Part shown: positions 1-6,395 of the stretch, piece by piece
Layout of the letters: each line of letters starts with the position of its first letter
Position numbering within the stretch: position 1 is the stretch's first letter
Source of the DNA: a bacterium (Candidatus Torokbacteria) CG_4_10_14_0_2_um_filter_35_8
GTDB lineage: Bacteria; Patescibacteriota; GCA-2792135
Length of the DNA: 15,099 bases
Assembly: GCA_002792135.1 (NCBI GenBank)
Contig: PFNU01000115.1
Span: 1-15,099, forward strand
Reading direction: 5' to 3'
The notes under the pieces: model-generated
What the model saw: the letters and a program-made list of their open reading frames with translations, nothing else
What the model was told of the DNA's origin: nothing
Database searches by the model: none
Position numbers and translations under genes: made by a program

Positions 1-855
1 TTTTTGAACCAGCAAGAATATACAAAAGAAGTTGAAAATGAAACCAAGAAAACTCTGGATGAAATCCAAGAATTAGAAAGACAATTAATGCAAAAAGAAG
101 GTGAATTAACACTAGAAAAACAAGAACTTACCACTTTAAAAAATCATCTTGAAAGTCAAAAACAAGAGCTAACTGAACAGAAAAAGAGTAAAGAAATGCT
201 TCTTGCTAAGACTAGAATGCAAGAAGAAGAATACAAAAAAATAGTACAAAATATTAATAAACAGAAAAGTTTATTACTAGGGGATATCGATGACCTCTTA
301 GTAAAAAAGCAAGACGAGCTTGCTAAAATCCGGGCTCGACAGAAAACCCCAACTTCAAATCGTGCATCCACAAGCTGGTATTATAGCCAAAAAGATCCTC
401 GTTGGGCATATGATACTATTGGTTGGTCAAATTCTCTTATGAAAAACTATGGCTGTGCTGTTACAAGTATTGCTATGGTATTTAAATACTATGGCATCAA
501 TATTACTCCTGGAGAACTTGCTAAAAAACCAATATTTTATAACGACTTGATAGTCTGGCCTAGCCAGTGGGCATTTCTTAAGCTAGTGTCAAACACTTAT
601 CACAGAGGTGTGAGTTGGAGTCAAATAGATAAAGAAATCGCCCAAGGTCATCCTGTGATAGTATTTGTAAAAGCAAATGGAATAGGTGCGGGCCACTACG
701 TTGTAATTACTGGAAAAGACAACACAGGACACTATATAGTACATGATCCTATCTGGGGTCCAAATATCTATCTAGATACCACTAGGGCTTATATTGGAGC
801 AATTTACAATACGACCACTGCTATAGACCAAGCTATAATCTACCATCCTTATTAA
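1..855 (+). CDS. Coiled-coil protein with C-terminal C39-like cysteine peptidase domain (5' partial)
   Basis: The frame is open to the left edge. A TTG at 4 could start translation, but a secreted coiled-coil protein of this kind would be expected to begin further upstream with a signal peptide, so I treat it as 5'-truncated. Counting from that TTG, residues about 3-115 are a Glu/Lys/Gln-rich coiled coil resembling the hydrolase-regulating coils of CwlO/EnvC-type envelope proteins. Residues about 125-283 match the C39-like peptidase fold (Peptidase_C39_2 type): Cys151 in NYGCAVTS, His231 in GAGHYVV and Asp248 in HDPIWG form the expected catalytic triad. A role in the envelope, cleaving peptides or cell-wall cross-links, is inferred; the substrate is unknown. 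No ABC transporter or bacteriocin gene lies beside it, so a bacteriocin-leader protease role is unsupported. The stop TAA at 853-855 is followed by a terminator, so it ends its transcript. Confidence 0.8.
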   Translation, partial: FLNQQEYTKEVENETKKTLDEIQELERQLMQKEGELTLEKQELTTLKNHLESQKQELTEQKKSKEMLLAKTRMQEEEYKKIVQNINKQKSLLLGDIDDLLVKKQDELAKIRARQKTPTSNRASTSWYYSQKDPRWAYDTIGWSNSLMKNYGCAVTSIAMVFKYYGINITPGELAKKPIFYNDLIVWPSQWAFLKLVSNTYHRGVSWSQIDKEIAQGHPVIVFVKANGIGAGHYVVITGKDNTGHYIVHDPIWGPNIYLDTTRAYIGAIYNTTTAIDQAIIYHPY

Positions 856-888
856 ACATAAACAGAAAAACTCAACTTCTTAAATAAC

Positions 889-917
889 AAAGCACTCTCT
901 AAAAAGGGTGCTTTTAT
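889..917 (+). terminator. Rho-independent terminator of the C39 peptidase gene
   Basis: A 10-bp stem, AAAGCACTCT (889-898) with AGGGTGCTTT (905-914), contains one G-T wobble and encloses a 6-nt loop. The T-rich end runs 912-915 and continues with ATT. It lies 33 nt after the stop codon, on the correct strand. Confidence 0.8.
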
Positions 918-1417
918 TGCGGAATAATATTGTGCGACATAATCCTTGCAATCGAAATTTGCTTGTTCTTCAATAAACAATATAAAAAATACACTGATAA
1001 TCTCTAGTCTTGTAACAGTGGCTTAGAGATTTCCATGGAGAAGTCTTAGCAGTAAAAACCAGAGAAGCATCAAAATATAATATAATTCAAACAGAGAACA
1101 GTTTTAATTATGCTTAAACTGCTCTAGAAGAATTCAACAAAAGATCGAAACATATAAAATATAATATAGTTATAGTGTGTTTGATAATTCTCTCCCCGTC
1201 TCTTCCATTTCGAAGTGTCACAAAATAAACATTGTGCGACTCAAGATTTGAGACAAAAATAATCCTCTTCTCTCTAAATTATACCCCTTTCCCCCTCTTC
1301 TAAGTAATCAATTTATTAAATATAAATTCAATTATAGCTTTTTACTTTACTCTAAAAAATTATTTTCCATTCTCAAACCGTTAAACAGTCCTCTCAATTC
1401 CCTCCTCTAGACCAATC
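918..1417. other. Gene-poor AT-rich spacer
   Basis: I find no complete gene, RNA gene or strong promoter here. AATATTGTGCGAC (926-938) recurs with one mismatch as AACATTGTGCGAC (1228-1240), about 300 bp apart in direct orientation. Between them, around 1020-1190 on the + strand, a frame reads as plausible protein (including REASKYNIIQTENSFNYA) but is broken by a stop and has no start. This could be the corpse of a small insertion element or gene; I cannot identify it. Confidence 0.4.
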
Positions 1418-1637
1418 CTAGATCTCCACCCTAGCTCTCTTCCTATCTTTGAATAATCCTTGGTGCTTTAAATTCTTTACCAAGCTTACCTTGAGTTTCT
1501 TCGGCCCTCCAGAGTTTTCACTTACTAAAGCTTTAACATTAGCTTTAGTAGCAATCTCCTTGATTTACTAATTTGTTTACCCACGCAAGAGCTAATAAAC
1601 CCTGCTCCTTAAGTAAGAAGGCAACTGTAAAATAAAA
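1418..1637 (-). pseudogene. Possible decayed coding remnant downstream of iscU
   Basis: Two overlapping minus-strand frames have protein-like composition but no start codon. The first, 1637 down to 1545, runs in the same frame as iscU immediately after its TGA stop and includes VAFLLKEQGLLALAWVNK before a stop. The second, 1564 down to 1418, includes IKEIATKANVKALVSENSGG and ends in a basic stretch, KDRKRARVEI, then TAG. A single frameshift near 1550-1565 would join them into about 75 residues. I do not recognise the family. It may be the 3' end of a gene that once followed iscU, or chance open frame; confidence is low. Confidence 0.3.
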
Positions 1638-2030
1638 TCAATCTTTATTTGCTTTACTATGATAATCTTCTATCGCTTTATGTAAAGCATCAGACGCCAA
1701 ATTAGAACAATGCATCTTTTCTGGAGGTAGGCCATCCAAAGTATCTGCAACATCGTCTCTTGTTATCTTCATAACTTCATCTAAAGTTTTGCCCTTAGCC
1801 ATCTCAGTAGTCATGCTTGATACCGCAATTGCAGCACCACATCCCAAAGTCTCAAATTTTATATCTGAAATATACTCTTTATTACCCTTTCTATCCACTT
1901 TAATATACATCTTCATCAAATCTCCACAAACAGGATTTCCTGCCTCCCCTATTCCATCTGCATCAGAAATAGATCCAAGATTTCTTGGATTCTTAAAATG
2001 CTCCATAATTATATCATTGTATATAGGCAT
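1638..2030 (-). CDS. iscU: Fe-S cluster assembly scaffold IscU
   Basis: This 130-residue protein matches the normal IscU length of about 128. IscU accepts sulfur from the cysteine desulfurase and iron, builds a [2Fe-2S] cluster and passes it to apoproteins in the cytosol. The three cluster cysteines are present: Cys35 in NPVCGD (with Asp37), Cys64 in LGCGAAIA and Cys108 in KMHCSN, preceded by His107. LPPEK (101-105) corresponds to the LPPVK loop that in other bacteria is recognised by the HscA chaperone. It is the last gene of an iscR-iscS-iscU cluster, in the order of the classical isc operon; iscA, hscA, hscB and fdx are not in this window. A 156-bp repeat-bearing gap separates it from iscS. 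The ATG start gives the family-typical N-terminus; no Shine-Dalgarno sequence is seen. Confidence 0.96.
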   Translation of the reverse strand: MPIYNDIIMEHFKNPRNLGSISDADGIGEAGNPVCGDLMKMYIKVDRKGNKEYISDIKFETLGCGAAIAVSSMTTEMAKGKTLDEVMKITRDDVADTLDGLPPEKMHCSNLASDALHKAIEDYHSKANKD

Positions 2031-2050
2031 AACTTTATTTTACAAACAAA

Positions 2051-2199
2051 TCCTAAATTCCAAATCCTAAGTCCTAAACAAATTCAAAATTCCAATTTCT
2101 CAAATCCAAAATAATAGGTTCTTCTGCGTATTAAACTGTTTTGAATTTTGGTCATTTGGGTTTAGATATTGTTTAGTGCTTGGGATTTAGTGCTTAGAA
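2051..2199. repeat. Intergenic inverted-repeat element with 7-nt-periodic arms, overlapping the iscS 3' end
   Basis: The left arm holds four consecutive heptamers (2051-2078: TCCTAAA, TTCCAAA, TCCTAAG, TCCTAAA). The right arm holds four heptamers in the complementary sense (2172-2199: TTTAGTG, CTTGGGA, TTTAGTG, CTTAGAA). Between them TTGAATTTTGG and TTTAGATATTGTTTAG are shared, in inverted orientation, with the element at 10030-10095. The arms can pair imperfectly into a long hairpin. It lies between co-oriented iscS and iscU, and the right arm forms the last iscS codons. An effect on iscU expression is possible but only inferred. Confidence 0.7.
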
Positions 2200-3365
2200 T
2201 TTAACTTGGTTGGTGCCATTTTTCTTAGCCTTGTAATAATCTTAGGCAAGACTTTCAAAACCCTATCTATATCTCGCTCAGTTGTGTCTTTACTTAAAGT
2301 AAACCTAAGACTTCCATGTGCAAGTTCCGCAGAAATGCCCATAGCAAGAAGTACATGAGAAGGCTTTAAAGACTTAGAAGTACATGCAGAGCCCGTTGAT
2401 GAAGCTATCCCCTCTAAGTCCAGTGACATCACAATGCTCTCTCCTTCTACGTTTTCAAAAGCAAAATTTGCATTATTGGGAAGTCTTTTTTTTGGATGTC
2501 CAGAAAGATGTGAGTTCTTAATTTTTATTGATGCTCCACTAATAAGTTTATCACGAAGTTTTGTAATCTTCTCGTTCCTTTCCTTCCTTCCCTCCATAAC
2601 TAATTCTAAGGCCTTTCCTAATCCTATAATTCCTGGTACATTTTCTGTTCCTGCTCTCATCTCAAATTCATGACTTCCTCCAATCTGAATACGATTTATG
2701 CAAGTTCCCTTTCTGATATATAAAGCACCAATTCCTTTTGGACCGTAAATCTTATGTCCTGAAAGAGAAAGAAGGTCAATTCCTAACTTCTCTATATTAC
2801 AATCAAGATATCCTGCTGCTTGTGTCGCATCCGTATGAAAAATAATATTATACTTTTTAGCAATCTTAGAAATCTCGGAAATAGGCTCAATAGTACCAAC
2901 CTCATTATTAGCATACATGATGCTTACTAAAATTGTATCAGGAGTAATAGCCTTTTCAACATCCTTTGGGCTCACAATACCATATTTATCAACAGAAACC
3001 AGAGAGTAACTATCAAGCAGTCCCTTTTCTTTCCAGAATTTTAAAGTTTCTTCAACAGCATGATGCTCTATAGGAGAGCTTATAATATGCTTTTTTTCCT
3101 TGTTTGATGCTAAAATTACACCTAAAACTGCAAAATTATCTGACTCTGTTGCTCCACTTGTAAAAATTACTTCTTCAGGAGAACAGTTTAAGAATTTAGC
3201 AACTTTCTCGCGTGCTAGGTCAACTGCAGCTCTTGCATCTTGCCCCCACTGATGCAAAGAAGAAGCATTGCCATAAACTTTATTAAAATAAGGAAGCATT
3301 TCTTTTAATACTCGCTCATCAACTTTAGTTGATGCTGCATTATCCAAATATATCTTCTTCTGCAT
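2187..3365 (-). CDS. iscS: Cysteine desulfurase IscS (NifS/IscS family)
   Basis: This PLP-dependent enzyme takes sulfur from L-cysteine, giving alanine and an enzyme-bound persulfide that it hands to IscU and, in many bacteria, to tRNA thiolation. The 392 residues are close to full family length. Visible landmarks are the N-terminal YLDNAAST motif (6-13), ATES (72-75), His101 in IEHHAV, Asp179 and Gln182 in HTDATQ, the PLP lysine Lys205 in SGHKIYGPKG, RAGTEN (237-242) and the persulfide cysteine Cys328 in TGSACTS. The segment usually reading GGGQERGMRAGTEN is here GGSHEFEMRAGTEN, a mild departure. The C-terminus lacks a long tail, and its last residues come from a repeat arm. It starts 15 bp after iscR ends, so the two are almost certainly cotranscribed. 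Confidence 0.96.
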   Translation of the reverse strand: MQKKIYLDNAASTKVDERVLKEMLPYFNKVYGNASSLHQWGQDARAAVDLAREKVAKFLNCSPEEVIFTSGATESDNFAVLGVILASNKEKKHIISSPIEHHAVEETLKFWKEKGLLDSYSLVSVDKYGIVSPKDVEKAITPDTILVSIMYANNEVGTIEPISEISKIAKKYNIIFHTDATQAAGYLDCNIEKLGIDLLSLSGHKIYGPKGIGALYIRKGTCINRIQIGGSHEFEMRAGTENVPGIIGLGKALELVMEGRKERNEKITKLRDKLISGASIKIKNSHLSGHPKKRLPNNANFAFENVEGESIVMSLDLEGIASSTGSACTSKSLKPSHVLLAMGISAELAHGSLRFTLSKDTTERDIDRVLKVLPKIITRLRKMAPTKLNSKH

Positions 3366-3380
3366 AAATTTTACTTAATT

Positions 3381-3773
3381 TTAAACTAAATCAGCAAGCT
3401 TAATATTATTTAAAGTCCTTCTTATCTCATCTCGTACCCTTCTCCAAACTCTTTTTGGTGCACAAGTTTTCTCTAAACTGCACTTTTTTTCCTCACAAGG
3501 AACAAGATTAATAGGTCCCTCCAAAGCTTCTGTAATCTCTAAAATAGAGATCAATTTTGGATCTTGTGCTAAAAAATAACCACCTTTTACGCCTTTTTCC
3601 GCTTTAATTAACTTTTCTTTTTTAAGTTTTGCAATTAGTCTTTCTAAATAAGATTTAGAAAGACCTTCCTTTCTAGAAATTTCTCGGACCGAACACACCT
3701 TACTATTCTTAGTATATAAAGCAATATCTACCATTGCTCGTAGTCCATATTGTGCTCTTGTTGAGAATTTCAT
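3381..3773 (-). CDS. iscR: Rrf2-family transcriptional regulator, IscR-like
   Basis: This 130-residue winged-helix regulator begins with the Rrf2 signature MKFSTRAQYGLRAMVDIA. A recognition helix lies at about 39-52 (LSKSYLERLIAKLK) and the wing at KGVKGGYFLA (60-69). Cys93, Cys98 and Cys104 sit where IscR carries its [2Fe-2S] ligands; the first spacing is four residues rather than five. IscR senses the cell's Fe-S status and, in its cluster-bound form, represses its own operon. First position in an iscR-iscS-iscU cluster, and an IscR-type palindrome downstream of its promoter, support that role. Other Rrf2 members such as CymR lack these cysteines. The ATG at 3771-3773 gives the conserved N-terminus. 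Confidence 0.92.
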   Translation of the reverse strand: MKFSTRAQYGLRAMVDIALYTKNSKVCSVREISRKEGLSKSYLERLIAKLKKEKLIKAEKGVKGGYFLAQDPKLISILEITEALEGPINLVPCEEKKCSLEKTCAPKRVWRRVRDEIRRTLNNIKLADLV

Positions 3774-3783
3774 AAATTATAAA

Positions 3784-3837
3784 GCCGACCGTTTTAGTAT
3801 GTTTTTAATATATTACTACGTTAAAAATTAAAGTCAA
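3784..3837 (-). promoter_or_regulatory. isc operon promoter with probable IscR operator
   Basis: On the minus strand TTGACT (3837-3832) and TAATAT (3815-3810) are separated by 16 bp, placing transcription start near 3803. Just downstream, + strand GACCGTTTTAGTA (3787-3799) fits the GACY-(A/T-rich)-RGTC core of type-1 IscR sites at nearly all positions and is flanked by A/T tracts. An operator overlapping the start region would permit autorepression; this is inferred from position and motif. Confidence 0.65.
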
Positions 3838-3840
3838 GGG

Positions 3841-4046
3841 GAAAAGAATCAAGAATTATGAACCACCCGTGCTTTGCCATTCCCGCGAAGCTTGTTCCTG
3901 TGAAAATAGGAAACGGGAATCTATATTTATAGTATGAATCCGCCTCGGGCAGATAACATTCTCCCTAGTTCCTAGTGCCGTAGCACGGGACGTAATACGT
4001 TCCTCAGGCAGAGCTGTCTAGTAGCCTTTTCTTTACACTTAATTAC
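3841..4046. repeat. Intergenic repeat DNA between iscR and the nuclease gene
   Basis: A nested hairpin is formed by ATTCCCG (3879-3885) with CGGGAAT (3914-3920), enclosing TTCCT (3895-3899) with AGGAA (3908-3912). The CATTCCCGCGAAG type of sequence is a common dispersed palindrome in bacterial genomes. Downstream, GAATCCGCCTCGGGCAG resembles parts of the GC-rich repeats at 10110-10137 and 13040-13048. No gene is seen. Confidence 0.55.
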
Positions 4047-4055
4047 TGCTATAAT
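4047..4055 (+). promoter_or_regulatory. Extended -10 promoter of the PD-(D/E)XK nuclease gene
   Basis: TGCTATAAT is a perfect extended -10 element (TGn-TATAAT), 34 bp before the ATG. TTTACA at 4032-4037 is only 12 bp upstream, too close to serve as a -35, so the TG extension probably carries recognition. Confidence 0.6.
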
Positions 4056-4089
4056 ACATTCACAATATAATTCATCAAACTATCAAAAT

Positions 4090-5196
4090 ATGAGAACTTC
4101 TTATTCTGCTCTCGACACTTTCAAAATGTGTCCTAAAAAATACAAATTTAAATACATTGATTACATAAAAGAACCTCCAGCTGTAGAGCTTTTTTTTGGT
4201 AGCTTGATTCACAATGTCTTACGATTTTTGCATTCTAATGAAGATAGATCACCAGCTCTTAATGAAATCGTTGATTACTATAGTAAAAACTGGCAGCCAG
4301 AGGATCTTTTTCAAGAAAACAAAGAAGAAGAGAAGTATAAGTTCCAAGAAGGCATTAATATTATTACTAACTATTATAAGAACCATTTCCCTTCTCCTAA
4401 TAAAATATTGCAGCTTGAAAATAAGTTCTATCTGCCAATCAGCAAAGAACATGCAATTTCAGGAGTTATTGATAGGATTGATAAAATTTCTGATAATGTT
4501 ATTGAGATAATTGATTATAAAACAAACAAAAGAGTACCTCCCCAGAAGTTTATTGATGACAATCTCCAACTTTCTATTTATAACCTAGCAGCAAATAATC
4601 TTTGGAAAGATGTTTCTAAAGTAAAACTTACTCTTCACTTTGTGAAACCTGATTTTAAGGTCTCAACCGAAAGGACAGCAGGACAACTCCAAGAAGTAAA
4701 AAAAGAAATTCTTAATACCCTTTCTCAACTTCAGACAAGTAAATTTGAAACCCGACCTGGAATCTACTGTGATTTTTGTGGCTATAAAAATATCTGTCCT
4801 TTGTTTAAAGATAAAGACAGGCCATTAGAATCTAAAGAAAAAATAACAAAACTTACTGATGAGTTTATTGAGCTAAAAAGTAATGAAAAGGAAATCAAAG
4901 TAAGACTTGAGGAAATCAGAGAAAAAATTCTGCGTTACCTAAAAAAGCAATCCTTAGAAAGAATCTATGGTACCAGTGGAAATATTACTAGAAAAACAAA
5001 AAGAATTTACGATTATAATCATCAAAAAATAAAAGAAATTCTCGAACCACTTGACAAATTTGACGAAGTATGGAAGATAGACTCCCCAAAACTTAAAAAA
5101 CTCCTTAAAAAACTTCCTCCTGAAATTCAAAATGAGATTGAAAAGATAAGGTCTTTAAAAAACGAACTGAATTATCTAATTGCTAGAAAAAATTAA
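4090..5196 (+). CDS. PD-(D/E)XK nuclease-superfamily protein with a probable Fe-S cluster (RecB/AddB/Cas4-like)
   Basis: The 368-residue protein has a RecB-type nuclease core in residues 1-240. Seen are an N-terminal SYSALDTFKMCPKKYKFKY box with Cys14, His41 in GSLIHNVL, acidic Asp128 in GVIDRID, the catalytic Asp142-Tyr-Lys144 in IDYKTN, and Gln160 in the QLSIYNLA helix. Cys14 together with Cys227, Cys230 and Cys236 (CDFCGYKNIC) forms the C...C-x2-C-x5-C pattern that binds a [4Fe-4S] cluster in AddB and Cas4. Residues 250-368 are Lys/Glu-rich and mostly helical, longer than Cas4, with no recognised domain. It probably cuts or resects DNA. There is no cas gene, CRISPR array or helicase beside it, so neither Cas4 nor AddB is supported. 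It has its own extended -10 promoter and converges on the next gene with an 8-bp gap. Confidence 0.85.
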   Translation: MRTSYSALDTFKMCPKKYKFKYIDYIKEPPAVELFFGSLIHNVLRFLHSNEDRSPALNEIVDYYSKNWQPEDLFQENKEEEKYKFQEGINIITNYYKNHFPSPNKILQLENKFYLPISKEHAISGVIDRIDKISDNVIEIIDYKTNKRVPPQKFIDDNLQLSIYNLAANNLWKDVSKVKLTLHFVKPDFKVSTERTAGQLQEVKKEILNTLSQLQTSKFETRPGIYCDFCGYKNICPLFKDKDRPLESKEKITKLTDEFIELKSNEKEIKVRLEEIREKILRYLKKQSLERIYGTSGNITRKTKRIYDYNHQKIKEILEPLDKFDEVWKIDSPKLKKLLKKLPPEIQNEIEKIRSLKNELNYLIARKN

Positions 5197-5204
5197 AATT
5201 AAAA

Positions 5205-5855
5205 TCATTCAACACAACTATGAGGAGCCCTTCCAGAATCCTCCGCCTCTTTTTCAGATTGAAACCAAACTTTGTTCTCCTCTTTAATACGCTTCGCAGA
5301 GCCACAATCTGGCACATGATATGTCTTGCTATTTTTACTAGCAACAAATTTACCACTTACTTTACCTTCCTGATCCTTCGTTTCACTCTTCTGATCTTCA
5401 TCCGAAGATTCTAACTCCCCATCTGACTTCTTACTAGATTCTCCTTCCGAATTCTCGTTATCTCCATCATTAGCGCAAGCCAGACCTAAAATTGCAGACC
5501 CGGAAAGAACTATTTTAGCAACATTATCTTTATTCACAACCTGAATTTCGTCTTCCTCTGCAATTTCTATTTTAAATTCATCCTGATCATCTTTTTGAAC
5601 AACATCTTTGTTCACAAAGATTTCGTTTTCTGGTAGCACTCTCCCATACAAATACTCGTCTTCCACTCTCTTAACTTCCAGAAGGGTATCACTCTTCGTA
5701 GATTCACCTAACACAGAAGGTGTTTTTTCTACTTTCGATATACTCCACCTTCCTATCCCAAAACCAATAGCGCATGTCAAAACAAGACAAAGAAAAAAGA
5801 AGAGATTATCCTGATTTTTCCTAAAAAACTTGACAACTCCCTTTATATTTAGCAT
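5205..5855 (-). CDS. Membrane-anchored protein with C-terminal Ada-like metal-binding domain
   Basis: The 216-residue protein has a basic N-terminus and one transmembrane helix at about 18-36, then VLGE and an acidic extracytoplasmic region. Residues 130-165 are a Ser/Glu/Asp/Lys-rich low-complexity linker. The last 48 residues (169-216) follow the pattern of small Ada-like zinc domains often found at the end of secreted bacterial proteins: FVASKNSKTYHVPDC, AKRIKEENKVWF, and SEKEAEDSGRAPHSC. His180, Cys184, His212 and Cys214 are candidate ligands; a full Ada site uses four cysteines, so the metal site is altered or absent. Function is unknown. Attachment to the cell surface with a small ligand-binding tip is the inference. 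It converges with the nuclease gene; no clear promoter was found upstream of the ATG. Confidence 0.7.
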   Translation of the reverse strand: MLNIKGVVKFFRKNQDNLFFFLCLVLTCAIGFGIGRWSISKVEKTPSVLGESTKSDTLLEVKRVEDEYLYGRVLPENEIFVNKDVVQKDDQDEFKIEIAEEDEIQVVNKDNVAKIVLSGSAILGLACANDGDNENSEGESSKKSDGELESSDEDQKSETKDQEGKVSGKFVASKNSKTYHVPDCGSAKRIKEENKVWFQSEKEAEDSGRAPHSCVE

Positions 5856-5886
5856 AGTTCTTTGAAACTAGGGTTTAAAAAAATAT

Positions 5887-5915
5887 TTGACTTAAAAGGC
5901 CTCAATTGCTATATT
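5887..5915 (+). promoter_or_regulatory. rpmA promoter
   Basis: TTGACT (5887-5892) and TATATT (5910-5915) are separated by exactly 17 bp, near-consensus for sigma-70. Start would be near 5922, giving a 55-nt AT-rich leader. It lies in the divergent space with the 5205-5855 gene. Confidence 0.75.
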
Positions 5916-5976
5916 AACCTAAGAGATAATTATTATTTATTTTTAGTTTTGCATTTTTAATTTTTAATTTACTATT

Positions 5977-6270
5977 GTGGCTCATCGGAAAACTGGTGGT
6001 ACAACTCAATATGGAAGAGATAGTGCATCCAAAAGGCTTGGAGTAAAACTTTTTGCTGGACAAAAAACAAAAATAGGATCTATTCTTGTACGCCAAAGAG
6101 GAACAAAGTATCATCCAGGACGTAATGTTAAAAAAGCGGCTGATGATTCTTTATACGCCCTGAAAGAAGGTATTGTCCAGTTTACAAAAAAATCTAGGAT
6201 TAAATTTAACGGCAATAGAAAAAAGACCACTTTCGTCCATGTCCTGCAGAAAAGCAACAAAAAACAATAG
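5977..6270 (+). CDS. rpmA: 50S ribosomal protein bL27
   Basis: bL27 sits at the peptidyl-transferase centre of the large subunit, its N-terminal tail reaching the P-site tRNA. The 97-residue product carries the family signature AHRKTGGTTQYGRDSASKRLGVK-like region (residues 2-24) and the following KLFAGQKTKIGSILVRQRG block. Start is GTG at 5977, giving Met-Ala-His-Arg, with no cleavable N-terminal extension of the kind known in Firmicutes. It is longer than the usual 85 residues because of a basic C-terminal tail (KKSNKKQ region). Its usual partner rplU (bL21) is not adjacent; the gene is a single transcription unit with its own promoter and terminator. Confidence 0.97.
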   Translation: MAHRKTGGTTQYGRDSASKRLGVKLFAGQKTKIGSILVRQRGTKYHPGRNVKKAADDSLYALKEGIVQFTKKSRIKFNGNRKKTTFVHVLQKSNKKQ

Positions 6271-6314
6271 AGAATAGCTAGCAACATAGCAAAAGTACTT
6301 AGTTCTACAACAAC

Positions 6315-6352
6315 AACTTTCCGCAAATATAGAGTTTAAGGAAAGTTTTTTG
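6315..6352 (+). terminator. rpmA rho-independent terminator
   Basis: AACTTTCC (6315-6322) pairs perfectly with GGAAAGTT (6340-6347), with a 17-nt loop, and a run of six T's at 6346-6351. It lies 45 nt after the rpmA stop. There is no U-tract in the reverse direction, so it does not serve rplI. Confidence 0.75.
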
Positions 6353-6395
6353 TTGTATATTGTAATTATCCTTGTTTCAAATTTAAGGTTTTTAT

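Noticed and set aside
4032..4055. TTTACA as the -35 partner of TATAAT upstream of the nuclease gene
   Set aside because: The spacer is only 12 bp. The TG at 4047-4048 makes an extended -10 promoter the better reading.
4090..5196. Cas4 of a CRISPR system
   Set aside because: The four-cysteine nuclease pattern fits, but the protein is too long, has an extra C-terminal region, and no cas1/cas2 or repeat-spacer array is present in the window.
5480..5541. Internal lipobox (LGLAC) in the 5205-5855 protein marking a lipoprotein start
   Set aside because: It lies at about residues 123-127 far from the N-terminus, does not follow the lipobox rule at -3 and -2, and the protein already has an N-terminal membrane helix.
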